This document shows, piece after piece, positions 9,273 through 17,944 of a stretch of 64,000 bases of DNA. Under the pieces are notes generated by a model, which made no database searches, was not told where the DNA came from, and saw nothing but the letters and a program-made list of their open reading frames with translations. Each line of letters starts with the position of its first letter. Positions within the stretch are counted from its first letter, which is position 1. The stretch is from Acidobacteriota bacterium (GTDB lineage Bacteria > Acidobacteriota > Terriglobia > Terriglobales > Acidobacteriaceae): NCBI GenBank assembly GCA_021778845.1, contig JAJYBU010000013.1, positions 37,284 to 101,283 of the forward strand, read 5' to 3'. The translations under genes were made by a program, and so were the position numbers.

Positions 9273-9324
9273 AGTCCAGGTCCTCCTACTTTTCCCATGA
9301 TCGGATCTGCGCCAAATCACCCAG

Positions 9325-10227
9325 TTACGCCATGTCACTTACAGCCTCTGTTTCAGCTTCACGGTTTTGAATGAAGCGAATGATCCTGCCCAGTGTGCTT
9401 GGAGTGATCGCCTGGTCTGCGTCGCACATTGGCCGCTGTGCTTCAGGCTCCTCGCCCCAGTTCGATACTTCGATCATCAGTCCGCTGGCCCCAACCTCAA
9501 TAGCGGCACGGCTGGCCCGTTCCACACTCGGCGCGGTGCCAGTTGCATGACTTGGGTCCACAATTACAGGTAGAAACGTCTCGGCATGGACCGCCGGGAT
9601 AACATTCAGATCGAGCGAGTAACGCGAATACTCATTCGCCGCATGAGTTTTAATTCCACGCTCACAGAGAACGATATTCAGGTTTCCTTCGTTCGCAATA
9701 TATTCGGCCGCGCCCAACCACTCGCACAAGCTTGCAGCCATGCCGCGTTTCAGCAACACTGGTTTTCCGCTTCGGCCTACCTCCACCAGCAGCGGGTAGT
9801 TCTGCATGCTGCGCGAACCGATCTGGAGCATGTCCGCATAGCGGCTGACGACATCGACAAGTCGCACATCCAGCACTTCGGTCACGACAGGAAGCCCTGT
9901 ACGATCGCCTGCGTCCCGCAGCATCTTCAACCCCTCAACGCCGAGCCCCTGAAAATCATGCGGCGACGTCCGTGGCTTGAACGCTCCTCCGCGCAGCATA
10001 TCTGCTCCCGCCGCTTTTACACGTCGCGCGACCTCTATCATCTGCTGAGCGCTCTCGACCGCGCAGGGCCCGGCAATCACCACCGGAAGCCCAACGCCAA
10101 ATCGCACCATGCCTACCTCTACGACCAATCCGCCCTCAGCAAACTCTGGATGGTTTCGCCGGCTGAGGATGGGACAGAGTCGCGAGAGATCTTCAAGACC
10201 CACTCGTCCTGCAATGTTCCGTTCCAC
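9325..10227 (-). CDS. 3-deoxy-7-phosphoheptulonate (DAHP) synthase, class I AroA-beta type
   Basis: First enzyme of the shikimate pathway: phosphoenolpyruvate plus erythrose 4-phosphate gives DAHP, in the cytoplasm. Motifs are [11 protein letters not shown] (metal-binding Cys55), [51 protein letters not shown] and DADQ, so the metal and substrate ligands are retained. The N-terminal part before the barrel is only about 45 residues, shorter than the ferredoxin-like regulatory domain of feedback-inhibited relatives, which may mean relaxed regulation. The GTG start has a strong AGAGGAG site six bases upstream. A cytoplasmic shikimate enzyme among exported redox genes is unexpected and suggests a dedicated aromatic or keto-acid product. 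KDO-8-phosphate synthase is a related alternative, less likely on motif detail. Confidence 0.87.
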   Translation of the reverse strand: MERNIAGRVGLEDLSRLCPILSRRNHPEFAEGGLVVEVGMVRFGVGLPVVIAGPCAVESAQQMIEVARRVKAAGADMLRGGAFKPRTSPHDFQGLGVEGLKMLRDAGDRTGLPVVTEVLDVRLVDVVSRYADMLQIGSRSMQNYPLLVEVGRSGKPVLLKRGMAASLCEWLGAAEYIANEGNLNIVLCERGIKTHAANEYSRYSLDLNVIPAVHAETFLPVIVDPSHATGTAPSVERASRAAIEVGASGLMIEVSNWGEEPEAQRPMCDADQAITPSTLGRIIRFIQNREAETEAVSDMA

Positions 10228-10250
10228 GCGTACTCCTCTTCGTCTTGCGA

Positions 10251-10784
10251 CTACTTGCTGTCTGCCAATTCGGTAGCACCGCGTGTCTCAAAGATCGCCA
10301 TCGCTTCCATCTCAAACAACAAGCTAGGCCAGCACAGAATCGCCTGGATTCCGGTCGACGCCGGCAGCACATCCAGACCCTGCTCCTCAAAGAACTTTGT
10401 CCGAATTAAATTGAACTGCTCGTAATCCCGCTCGATATCGCGTAGATAGCACGTCGTCCGCACCACATCCTTCCACGTTGCGCCCTCAGACTTCAACAGT
10501 GCCGTCACGTTCTCATACGCACGTCTCGTCTGCGCTCCAAAGTCTCCAGGATGTACCGTCTCGCCGTGCTCCCCAACGCTCGCGGTACCCGAAATCAGCA
10601 GGATCGTAATCCCCTTGATATCCAGTCGCATTCCACGCGAAAACGACGATGGCTTCTGATACCGGTACGCCTCATTCAGCGCCTCCGGCGCCGACATCGC
10701 CTTTTTCCGCATCGCCTTCGGAGCCCCATTGCTCCCGTTCTTCATAGCCATGCCTGCTTCCGTTTCTGTCGAGATATTGCTCAT
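10251..10784 (-). CDS. RidA/YjgF-fold protein, atypical
   Basis: Residues from about 50 onward match the Rid/YjgF trimeric fold: [58 protein letters not shown] and FEMEAMAIF. Canonical RidA hydrolyses reactive enamines and carries a carboxylate-binding Arg in a PARS/PART segment. Here that segment reads PASTGIQA, so the Arg is missing and RidA activity is doubtful. There is also a basic N-terminal extension of about 50 residues. Chorismatases contain a related fold, and the neighbouring DAHP synthase makes a chorismate-derived substrate conceivable, but at 177 residues this protein is much shorter than those enzymes. The start overlaps the preceding stop by 4 bp and has AAGGAG upstream. Confidence 0.75.
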   Translation of the reverse strand: MSNISTETEAGMAMKNGSNGAPKAMRKKAMSAPEALNEAYRYQKPSSFSRGMRLDIKGITILLISGTASVGEHGETVHPGDFGAQTRRAYENVTALLKSEGATWKDVVRTTCYLRDIERDYEQFNLIRTKFFEEQGLDVLPASTGIQAILCWPSLLFEMEAMAIFETRGATELADSK

Positions 10785-11905
10785 TTTCCGTGCTCCTTAT
10801 TCACCGCGCGCATCCCGTGGCTCAGGCCCTGCGCCGTTGCCACCCAGATGTCGTCGCCTTGAAAATCTGTGTTGAGAATGTAGGTGTGTGCCACGCTTGT
10901 CTGGGTGGCTATCCGCTCTTTGCTTCCATCCGCATGGGTCACAAGAATCTCTCCGTGCCCCGTCTTTGCATCCCGCCGATAGCTGACCCACGTATTCGTC
11001 CGCGTATCAAGCTCGCTCAGCCCTCCCTGCGTACTTGCCCACACCTCATCGCCGCGCGAGTGCACGGCATTAATAAAATTCGAAGCCAGCCCACTATCCT
11101 TTGTCAGATAGTTGTGCCAGTTCCGCCCGTCATATCCACTCAACCCAAAGTAAGTCGATGCCCAAAACGTCTTCGTGCTCTCGTTGTAAGACACGCTGCT
11201 CACAATGTTGTGGATCAATCCCTGGTTGCGATACAGCACCAACTCCATCTCCCCATCCGGATCGTTGAATGGCTTCCATGTCTGCTTCGCAAGGTCATAT
11301 GACAGCACGCCCCCACCCCACACCGCAAAATAAATCTTCTCCTTGCTCACCGAGATCCCATACCCCCAAGGCTCCGCAAACGGTGCATTGGTCTCATTGA
11401 AGATCGACCAACTCCCCGTCCTCGTATCCAGTCGATTCACTCCTGCGCCGGTCGCCACCCACACATTCTGTCCCTGCACCGCAACACCGTACACCAGATC
11501 ATTCGCCAGCCCGCTGGTCATATTCGTATAGTTCGTAAACTTTCCGCCTGAGTAACGGCTGAGCCCGCCAAACGTCCCCACCCATACATCACCGTTCTCC
11601 GGGTCCACCGCAACCGACATTACCGCGCGCCCCGCCAGTCCATCTTTTTGCGTGAACACTTTCTTCACGAGGCCATCCTCCAGCATCACCAACCCATGTG
11701 TCGTTCCCGCCCACACGCGCCCCCCATCCACCGTCACGCAGAACACCTCACCCGCAGGAAACCCATTCGCCGGCGTGTAGTTCGTCCACCTCGTGTACAG
11801 CGCCGGTGTTTGGATGGCACTCTGTGCGTTCCCACTCACCATCGCTGCAAACAAACATCCCGCAGCCACCAATACTCTTCGCATGATCCACGCACGCATC
11901 GTCAT
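10781..11905 (-). CDS. Exported beta-propeller with two-component-regulator (Reg_prop) repeats
   Basis: A signal peptide (MRRVLVAAGCLFAAMVSGNAQ) leads into about seven blades with the Reg_prop pattern, such as VWAGTTHGLVMLEDG, VWVGTFGGLSRYSGG, VWVATGAGVNRLDTRTG and VWASTQGGLSELDTRTN. In hybrid two-component sensors such repeats form the periplasmic sensor. Here they stand alone with no membrane helix or kinase domain after them, so the protein is probably a free periplasmic binding or scaffold propeller. Length 374 aa. The start has AAGGA upstream and lies 8 bp after the preceding gene; the stop overlaps the RidA-like gene by 4 bp. Its ligand is unknown. Confidence 0.82.
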   Translation of the reverse strand: MTMRAWIMRRVLVAAGCLFAAMVSGNAQSAIQTPALYTRWTNYTPANGFPAGEVFCVTVDGGRVWAGTTHGLVMLEDGLVKKVFTQKDGLAGRAVMSVAVDPENGDVWVGTFGGLSRYSGGKFTNYTNMTSGLANDLVYGVAVQGQNVWVATGAGVNRLDTRTGSWSIFNETNAPFAEPWGYGISVSKEKIYFAVWGGGVLSYDLAKQTWKPFNDPDGEMELVLYRNQGLIHNIVSSVSYNESTKTFWASTYFGLSGYDGRNWHNYLTKDSGLASNFINAVHSRGDEVWASTQGGLSELDTRTNTWVSYRRDAKTGHGEILVTHADGSKERIATQTSVAHTYILNTDFQGDDIWVATAQGLSHGMRAVNKEHGK

Positions 11906-11913
11906 GATGATCC

Positions 11914-13902
11914 TTATAACGTCTTCAGATACTCGATTAAATCGTTTAGCTGTGCCTTATTCATGTCGGAGGTCAATCCGTGTTTATCCTCTGGGTTATA
12001 TGAGGTCCAGATATCTTCCAACTCCAGTGCCTCGCCATTATGCAGATACGGCGGCTTCATCGCGACACCTTCTAACTGCGGAACATCGAACGCGCTGATC
12101 GTGTCATACTTCGTCGCAGTTCCCACATTCAGTTGAACCCTGGAAGTAAAGTGTGTAAGTGGAGAATGACACGTATAACACCGTTGCATCGGAGGTATTA
12201 TCGCGCCGCTATTGCTCTTGTCGCGAAAGAACATAGCTCGTCCACGCGCCTGCGCATCCGTCAACGTTCCGTCGCCAGCCAAGTGGGGGTTTTGCCTCAG
12301 ATGCAGCGAGAAAATATACCCCACCAAATCTTCCACTTCCTTCGAATTGAATCCCTGCGACCGGAAGATGTACATCGCCGTCCTTGGCCCGTCCTGCGTC
12401 TCAAGATCCGGATTCTTTCCGTTCCACTTGAAAGGTTCAGTCCCCGCAATGCTGTACAGCGTGCGATTCTCCACTACATCGCGACCCAGTTGCGGGGTTT
12501 CCAGGCTCCACGCCAGCCCATCCGAAAGACCCTCGTGCGGATGGCACGTAGCGCACGCCATCTGCCCCTGGTAGCAATAACTCGCATCGTAAAATAGCCG
12601 CTCGCCGCGCCGCCTCTGCGTCAACTCCTTCGGGCCACCCAGATCAATCGTCGACACCATCTGTCTCCGAGTCATATCCATCACGCTGATCGTGTCGTCC
12701 ATCCTGTTTGCGATATATGCAAATTGTCCGTCCGCCGAAGCAATCACATCCGTCGGATTCCGTCCCGTTGCCACCCGTTCCGCGATAATCTCATTCGCTG
12801 AATCCAACCGGTTCGCTAACGCCAACCTTTGTGCTGCACTCCGCATCAGCAGCCTGCGCAGCTTCGTCGCATCTACAACCGACACCACATCCGCCCCCGA
12901 CGCGGTCACCAGTGCCCACCGCCCCTCCGGCGTCTCGGCCACCCCAAACCCGTCCGCGTAATAGTGGTCGATGTTATCCAGCAGCACCTCCGTCACCTGA
13001 TAGCTCCCAGGCCCATCAGCACTCGAACTCGCCGGGCGAATCACCGCCATACCATGCGTCAAATACCCGCCCTGCGGAATCTGCACCAGAGGGTTCAAAT
13101 TCTTCGGCCGCATAAACGGCACCAGCACATATCCCCCAGCGCTCGAAGGTAACTCCGCAATATGCCGCATTTGGATCACGCCCGGCACATCAACTCGTGC
13201 TGCTATAACCTGTTTCGCGCAATCGATCACCGTCAACTCCGAAACCGGCGGCCGATCCGGTGGCGCCAATCGTGCCAGCAGATTCGCCACATACACACGT
13301 GTTCCATCGTTCGATAGCGCAACATACTCCGGATAGTGTCCTGCCTCCAGACGCTTCCGTTCCGTTCCCGTGCGCAGATCAATCACTGAGACGTCATTGC
13401 CCAACGTGTTCGCCACATACAACACATCACCCGTGCGATCCGTCGTCAACCCCACAGGCCCCCATCCCACCTTCAGCGTTCGCCGCACCGCAAAGCTTTG
13501 CGCATCAATTTCCGTTACCGCATCGCTCGTCTCATCCGACACGTACAGCGTCTTCCCATCCGGTGAAATCGCAATCCCCTTCGGGCGCGTACCCACCTTC
13601 ACGCGTCGCAGCACACGCGCTGCCCGCGTGTCCACCACCAACATTACGTCGCTGTCTTCGCACACCACATACAACCACCGCCCATCGTGCGAGAGCTGCA
13701 GTGCCACCGGGCTCAGATAGCGCACCTCAGCCTCCGGCCTCTCCACCTTCGTTCCAGGTCCGCGCCCCGCAGCCGAAGCAAGAATCGGCTGTTGCGCAAA
13801 CATCAGCACAACCGCAAAAATCATCGCCAGGACTGCAACTCCAATAGCCCATTCTTCTCGATGCGTCAGTTTGTTGGACGAACTCTCACGGGGCCCACTC
13901 AT
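11914..13902 (-). CDS. YVTN beta-propeller fused to di-heme cytochrome c peroxidase/MauG-like domain
   Basis: A single N-terminal membrane segment (about 19-37) anchors a periplasmic protein of 662 residues. Residues 60-420 contain YVTN-type propeller repeats such as GTRPKGIAISPDGKTLYVS and DVLYVANTLGNDVSVIDLRT. Residues 430-662 carry two c-type heme sites, CATCH at 450-454 and CYTCH at 575-579, plus the family motif PPYLHNGEALELEDIW near 617-632. This is the di-heme bacterial peroxidase/MauG arrangement. MauG relatives oxidise peroxide or protein residues; methylamine dehydrogenase heavy chain is itself a YVTN-like propeller, so the fusion is suggestive. The start overlaps the upstream stop by 4 bp (ATGA). 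It may be the electron acceptor or maturation factor for the GMC enzyme (inference). Confidence 0.88.
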   Translation of the reverse strand: MSGPRESSSNKLTHREEWAIGVAVLAMIFAVVLMFAQQPILASAAGRGPGTKVERPEAEVRYLSPVALQLSHDGRWLYVVCEDSDVMLVVDTRAARVLRRVKVGTRPKGIAISPDGKTLYVSDETSDAVTEIDAQSFAVRRTLKVGWGPVGLTTDRTGDVLYVANTLGNDVSVIDLRTGTERKRLEAGHYPEYVALSNDGTRVYVANLLARLAPPDRPPVSELTVIDCAKQVIAARVDVPGVIQMRHIAELPSSAGGYVLVPFMRPKNLNPLVQIPQGGYLTHGMAVIRPASSSADGPGSYQVTEVLLDNIDHYYADGFGVAETPEGRWALVTASGADVVSVVDATKLRRLLMRSAAQRLALANRLDSANEIIAERVATGRNPTDVIASADGQFAYIANRMDDTISVMDMTRRQMVSTIDLGGPKELTQRRRGERLFYDASYCYQGQMACATCHPHEGLSDGLAWSLETPQLGRDVVENRTLYSIAGTEPFKWNGKNPDLETQDGPRTAMYIFRSQGFNSKEVEDLVGYIFSLHLRQNPHLAGDGTLTDAQARGRAMFFRDKSNSGAIIPPMQRCYTCHSPLTHFTSRVQLNVGTATKYDTISAFDVPQLEGVAMKPPYLHNGEALELEDIWTSYNPEDKHGLTSDMNKAQLNDLIEYLKTL

Positions 13903-15611
13903 GGCGTCTTCCCCTTAACTACAACCGGCTTGGTGACACTGGCCGCCGCAGGCTCTGTTACCGTCAGCACCTGGTCCGCCCTCACATCATTCAGCGTCTG
14001 TATCGTCCCGCTCGGCCAATGGATCGTCAGCTTATCCACCACCGCATGCTGTCCTAATCCAAAATGAGGCCGCGGATCATTCTGCGATAAATACCCGCTC
14101 TCCGAGGTGGCTTCCACCCACTGGTGCAGGTCTCCAGCGACTGCCTCCAGACTTGCGCCAAAACCATCCCGGTTGCTCTGCGTTCCTACCAGCTTCACCG
14201 TCAGCCAGTGGTTTCTCGTTCCCGCAGGCGGCGTATTGTGCAACAGAATTCCTTTGCCTCCCAGTGTCATCACGAAGGCGTCAATATAGCCGTCGTTGTC
14301 GTAATCAGCGAAGCACGCTCCCCGGCTCACATTCTGTTTCTGAAAGAATTCCCCTGCTTGCAGCGACACATCCTTGAACGTTCCATCGCCATTATTGCGA
14401 AGCAACGAACTTTGCATCGGAATCAGCCACACTAGGCCACCGTTCACAATGAACAGGTCTTTCCATCCATCATTATCGAAATCGAAAAGCCCATCCCCCC
14501 AACCCACAAATTGAGCAGAAACTGCGCCCACGCCGGACGTGTTCGTTACATCCTCAAACGACCCTCCGTCTTTTCCGTCGTTGCGCAGTAAGCGATGGTA
14601 GTGTGCATCGGAGACGAACAACCCCTGATGCCCTTTGTTGTCGAAGTCGCCGAAGATCGGACCCATGGCTGTCGATGCTTCGCCGTTCTGCCCATAGGCA
14701 GCTCCCACTTCCGGCGCCACATCTGTAAATGTGCCGTTCCGGTTGTTACGATACAGAAAGCTTGCCATTGTGTCGTTTGCGACATAGATGTCCTGCCATC
14801 CATCGCCGTTATAATCTCCGACCGTCACCCCCATCGCACGCCCTGGCTGCGCGCTGATCCCGGAAGCTTTCGACACATCCGTGAAAGTTCCATCGCCGTT
14901 GTTATGAAACAGCCGGTTGGTCTCCGGCGCATACTCCAGCGGTCCTGGATACTGCTGCGCGGAATAATACTGACGGCTGCTCGGATCGAATTTCAAATAA
15001 TTTCCAACGAACAAATCGAGTCGTCCATCGTGGTCATAGTCCAGAAATGCCGCGCCGGTCCCAAAAAATGGATTGTTCACCCCAGCCTTCGCCGTCACAT
15101 CTGTAAACGTTCCATTCCCGTTGTTGTGATACAAAATTGCCGAGTTGTAATTCGTCACATACAGGTCTTCGTACCCGTCGTTATCGAAGTCCCCTGCCGT
15201 AACCCCTACTCCGATCCCTTTACCCGGCACCCCAGCCTTCGCCGTCACATCCGTAAAGGTTCCGTCGCCGTTATTGCGATACAGATGATTCGTAGCCCCC
15301 ACTCCATCCGCCGCAGAGTGGTCCGCTAGTCCATCAACATGGCGCCCATTCACCACATACAAATCCATCAGACCATCGTTGTTGTAATCGATCCACGCGC
15401 ACCCCGAACCCGTGCCCTCCTGGATCGAACTCAGCGCCTTCTCGCCAAACGAATGCTGAAAGCTAATTCCAGCCTTCGCCGTCACATCCTCAAACTGCGG
15501 GAGCGGCGTAGCATTCACTACGCCAGTCGCTACCTGTGCTCCTGCCCCGAGCGCTACACTCAGCATCACACCTGTACACGCATATCGCATCTTCAAAGCT
15601 GAACTCCTCAC
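13899..15611 (-). CDS. CRTAC1-family exported protein (FG-GAP/VCBS repeats plus UnbV/ASPIC domain)
   Basis: A signal peptide (RYACTGVMLSVALGAGAQ) is followed by repeated calcium-binding-type FG-GAP blades, for example DYNNDGLMDLYVVNG, DFDNDGYEDLYVTNY, DYDHDGRLDLFVGNY and DFDNDGWKDLFIVNG, each beside an NNGDGTFTDV strand. The C-terminal 100 residues are a UnbV/ASPIC domain (WLTVKLVG, FGLGQHAVVDKLTIHWPSG). Length 570 aa. The biochemical role of this family is not established; an extracellular binding or adhesion propeller is likely. It starts at GTG 15611, overlapping the upstream stop (GTGA), with AAGGCGG as ribosome-binding site; an ATG lies at 15590. Paralogues occur at 27842 and 38842, but only this one sits in the redox operon. 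Confidence 0.88.
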   Translation of the reverse strand: MRSSALKMRYACTGVMLSVALGAGAQVATGVVNATPLPQFEDVTAKAGISFQHSFGEKALSSIQEGTGSGCAWIDYNNDGLMDLYVVNGRHVDGLADHSAADGVGATNHLYRNNGDGTFTDVTAKAGVPGKGIGVGVTAGDFDNDGYEDLYVTNYNSAILYHNNGNGTFTDVTAKAGVNNPFFGTGAAFLDYDHDGRLDLFVGNYLKFDPSSRQYYSAQQYPGPLEYAPETNRLFHNNGDGTFTDVSKASGISAQPGRAMGVTVGDYNGDGWQDIYVANDTMASFLYRNNRNGTFTDVAPEVGAAYGQNGEASTAMGPIFGDFDNKGHQGLFVSDAHYHRLLRNDGKDGGSFEDVTNTSGVGAVSAQFVGWGDGLFDFDNDGWKDLFIVNGGLVWLIPMQSSLLRNNGDGTFKDVSLQAGEFFQKQNVSRGACFADYDNDGYIDAFVMTLGGKGILLHNTPPAGTRNHWLTVKLVGTQSNRDGFGASLEAVAGDLHQWVEATSESGYLSQNDPRPHFGLGQHAVVDKLTIHWPSGTIQTLNDVRADQVLTVTEPAAASVTKPVVVKGKTP

Positions 15612-17014
15612 GGCCGCACCGCCTTCCCCGCATTACCCACTAAAGAACTCGGAGTATCAAACCGCGTCAACGCCATCGGCGAACGATTCTCCGGAGCCAG
15701 TGCCTGGCTCTCATGGCAGCCCGAGCATCCGCGATCTTCTCCGCCGCGCACCCACATCCAACTCCGCTGCGCCTTCACCACTTCGCCCTTCTTCCCGATC
15801 AACTCCAGCCGTATCGGCACATCTGCCGGTACAGTCGCATAGAACGATCCATCCACTTCCACCGGAGCATCGCCCAACACAAGTTCTCCCGTCTGCTCCT
15901 TTGCCAGCACTCGTACACGGGTAACATGCCCCGCAATCCGCCCACTCGCCACATCCTCGGTCGAAGACGCATCCAGGCAAAGCAGTCGCCCCGTCTTCCG
16001 CTCCGGATGCAAAATGCTTCGGTACGCCTCTACCGGGGCATGCGCGGCAATCGCCACCGCCTGCACGCCTGCCCCCTTCGCACTCCGATACACCAACTCC
16101 TGACGCCCGCTGAGTTGCAAATCCACACTGTACAAAGCCCCGCTGCGCGACACCATCAACTGTCCGTCGTCCAGCGTCGCCACCGAAGCATATCCAGACT
16201 CAGCACCACGAATCGTCACCGCTCGCAATGCTCCTGGATGAAGCCACTCCAATGCTCCCGTCGTAGCATGCGACGTCGGTCGCTTCACGAAGATGATGGT
16301 CCCATCAGCCAACTCTTCCGCTGCACCACGAATCTCACCCGCTCCATCATCCTGACGCAGCAGCGCCAGCCCTGAGCCATCCGGATCGACTACAGACAGC
16401 GCGCGCGCATGCCCATCCACACCCGTGGACGACAGCAGCAACCGCCCACTGCGCAGCGCCGTCTCCACCTCAAACATCCCCGGTCCAAACGTAATCGCGT
16501 GCGCATCCGCGCCACTCTCCGCACTTACATATACATCCGAGGTGCGCGCAGCACCCACGCCCCGCAGCGACGTATACGCAATCTCGTGCGTCGGCAGATA
16601 CACTGCCCTCACGCAGCCGACCGCACAATGCGTCACCTGTCGCGCAGTTCCGCCCGCCGCGGGTATCTCCCAGATCTGCCAGATTGAACCCTGCTGCTTT
16701 TGTCCAGCGAACAAAAGTTTGCTGCCATCAAAAGACACCCGTGGGTCTGCAACAGCGAAGAACTGCGGCGTCAGCACATCGGCAGTTTGCTGCGTTCCTG
16801 GGATCATGCGCACCAGCTGGCTTCCTTGCGGAAACCGCTGCGTCAAATCGCCCGATGCAACCACCGAAGCACGCACGATTGCAATCGCGCCGTGTCCATG
16901 GGTGGGAGGGGCCATGACATTCGTGCTCGAATTCTGCATAGCCCCAACTTTTCCACTTACTGTACACAGAACTAGGGCAAGTCCCGTGCACGCACCTCTC
17001 CACGCTAATTTCAT
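15608..17014 (-). CDS. Exported WD40/TolB-like propeller with a C-terminal c-type heme motif (HzsA-like)
   Basis: The chosen ATG (17014) gives a signal peptide, KLAWRGACTGLALVLC; a GTG five codons earlier is possible. Propeller-type strands follow (DPRVSFDGSKLLFAGQ, IWEIPAAGGTARQVTH). A C-terminal domain then ends in the heme-binding sequence RGCSGCHES, about 40 residues from the end, preceded by SWMWVRGGEDRG. This propeller plus C-terminal CxxCH layout recalls the alpha subunit of hydrazine synthase and its many uncharacterised relatives outside anammox bacteria. Hydrazine synthesis is not implied: no other anammox gene is present. It is the promoter-proximal gene of the ten-gene operon and would supply a mono-heme electron carrier. 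Confidence 0.8.
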   Translation of the reverse strand: MKLAWRGACTGLALVLCTVSGKVGAMQNSSTNVMAPPTHGHGAIAIVRASVVASGDLTQRFPQGSQLVRMIPGTQQTADVLTPQFFAVADPRVSFDGSKLLFAGQKQQGSIWQIWEIPAAGGTARQVTHCAVGCVRAVYLPTHEIAYTSLRGVGAARTSDVYVSAESGADAHAITFGPGMFEVETALRSGRLLLSSTGVDGHARALSVVDPDGSGLALLRQDDGAGEIRGAAEELADGTIIFVKRPTSHATTGALEWLHPGALRAVTIRGAESGYASVATLDDGQLMVSRSGALYSVDLQLSGRQELVYRSAKGAGVQAVAIAAHAPVEAYRSILHPERKTGRLLCLDASSTEDVASGRIAGHVTRVRVLAKEQTGELVLGDAPVEVDGSFYATVPADVPIRLELIGKKGEVVKAQRSWMWVRGGEDRGCSGCHESQALAPENRSPMALTRFDTPSSLVGNAGKAVRP

Positions 17015-17094
17015 GTCTGTTTTTTGCACAGGGAAATACTGTGTTGGCCTGTGCGCCTACTTTCGGTCTCCTGATTGTGTAACGCTGCTAACGA

Positions 17095-17124
17095 TGTATA
17101 CCCACCGCACATCACTGCTGTCAT
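17095..17124 (-). promoter_or_regulatory. Predicted sigma70-type promoter of the ten-gene operon
   Basis: Read on the minus strand, ATGACA (17119-17124) and TATACA (17095-17100) are separated by 18 bp, about 80 bp upstream of the first start codon. Seen directly; promoter activity is inferred. Confidence 0.45.
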
Positions 17125-17132
17125 GGGCCAAC

Positions 17133-17154
17133 CGATTGAGCCATATCTCAATCG
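17133..17154. promoter_or_regulatory. Perfect inverted repeat CGATTGAG-N6-CTCAATCG
   Basis: Two perfect 8-bp arms (17133-17140 and 17147-17154) flank a 6-bp spacer, directly upstream of the predicted -35 element. The position suits an activator site for the ten-gene operon. No regulator gene lies next to it and the binding protein is unknown. Confidence 0.45.
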
Positions 17155-17339
17155 TTAGGTCGATATCGTGCTCACCATCAGGCGCGTGTCCGCTGCACGT
17201 CGCATACCCTCACGTCGATGGCTGCCACTGATGGCATTCGATCAAACACCCTCGTTAACTCCCTGCCCGGCCATAATCTCCTCCCCATTAAGCATTGCAA
17301 CACCATATAAGGCCTCCGGACCGAGACATCCAGCCCGCA

Positions 17340-17690
17340 ACGGAACAATCGCTCGGCGATGGCGAACGATCGTGGTCGGCTATTACAGTCGTGCAATCGC
17401 TCGAAACTACTTGGGTTCTAACCTATCCTCTTGCGCGAGGACCTCGCTTGCCCTTCGTCAAGGCACCTGGGGCAAGGGGCATTCTCATTCGCATAAGTGT
17501 GGTATTCCGGAGATTGTTTACCCGGTCAATGGATCGGATCTCACATTGAACATTTGCTGCAAGTCGCCGCCGACCTTCTCGCTACCGGACAAGACACACT
17601 GAAGGGGCGTGGACGCGTCGAGCGCTTCTTAGGGACCTTCAAGCAAATGTTTCTCTGTGATTTGGACGGCGATACACGAGGTTGCAGAGG
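17340..17690 (+). pseudogene. Degenerate DDE integrase/transposase (rve/Mu-type core)
   Basis: Two adjacent reading frames together spell a broken retroviral-type integrase core. The first frame has YYSRAIARNYLG, TSLALRQGTWGKG and CGIPEIVYPVNGSD. After a shift near 17540 the second frame has EHLLQVAADLL and GRGRVERFLGTFKQMFLCDL. These match the order expected around the second catalytic Asp and the catalytic Glu (RVERF) of DDE transposases. Both ends are missing and the frame is broken, so it is inactive. Part of the transposon debris separating the redox operon from the glycan genes. Confidence 0.7.
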
Positions 17691-17944
17691 CGGAACGCAA
17701 CGTCCGCTGCTAACAAGCTCACTTCTCCCGGCCTTTGTCGTAGCACGACGTCAAGTTTTGGTTGCTGGCCCAACTCCAATGATCGTTCTCAAAACGCGCC
17801 TCATGGCAACGAGCAACTGCGGAAGAACAAGTCCGCCTCAGCTACCGGACTAACCGGGAGGGAGTACCAGGTTCCTGTGTGTGTCGGGCATAGATTTCTG
17901 ACGGAGCGTACAAAGTGGGGGCAGGTTCTGTCTTAGGCTCGAGT

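Noticed and set aside
15608..17014. Possible hydrazine (anammox) metabolism from the HzsA-like layout
   Set aside because: Only a propeller with one heme motif is shared. No HzsB/C, hydrazine dehydrogenase or nitrite reductase genes are present, and the neighbourhood is unrelated.
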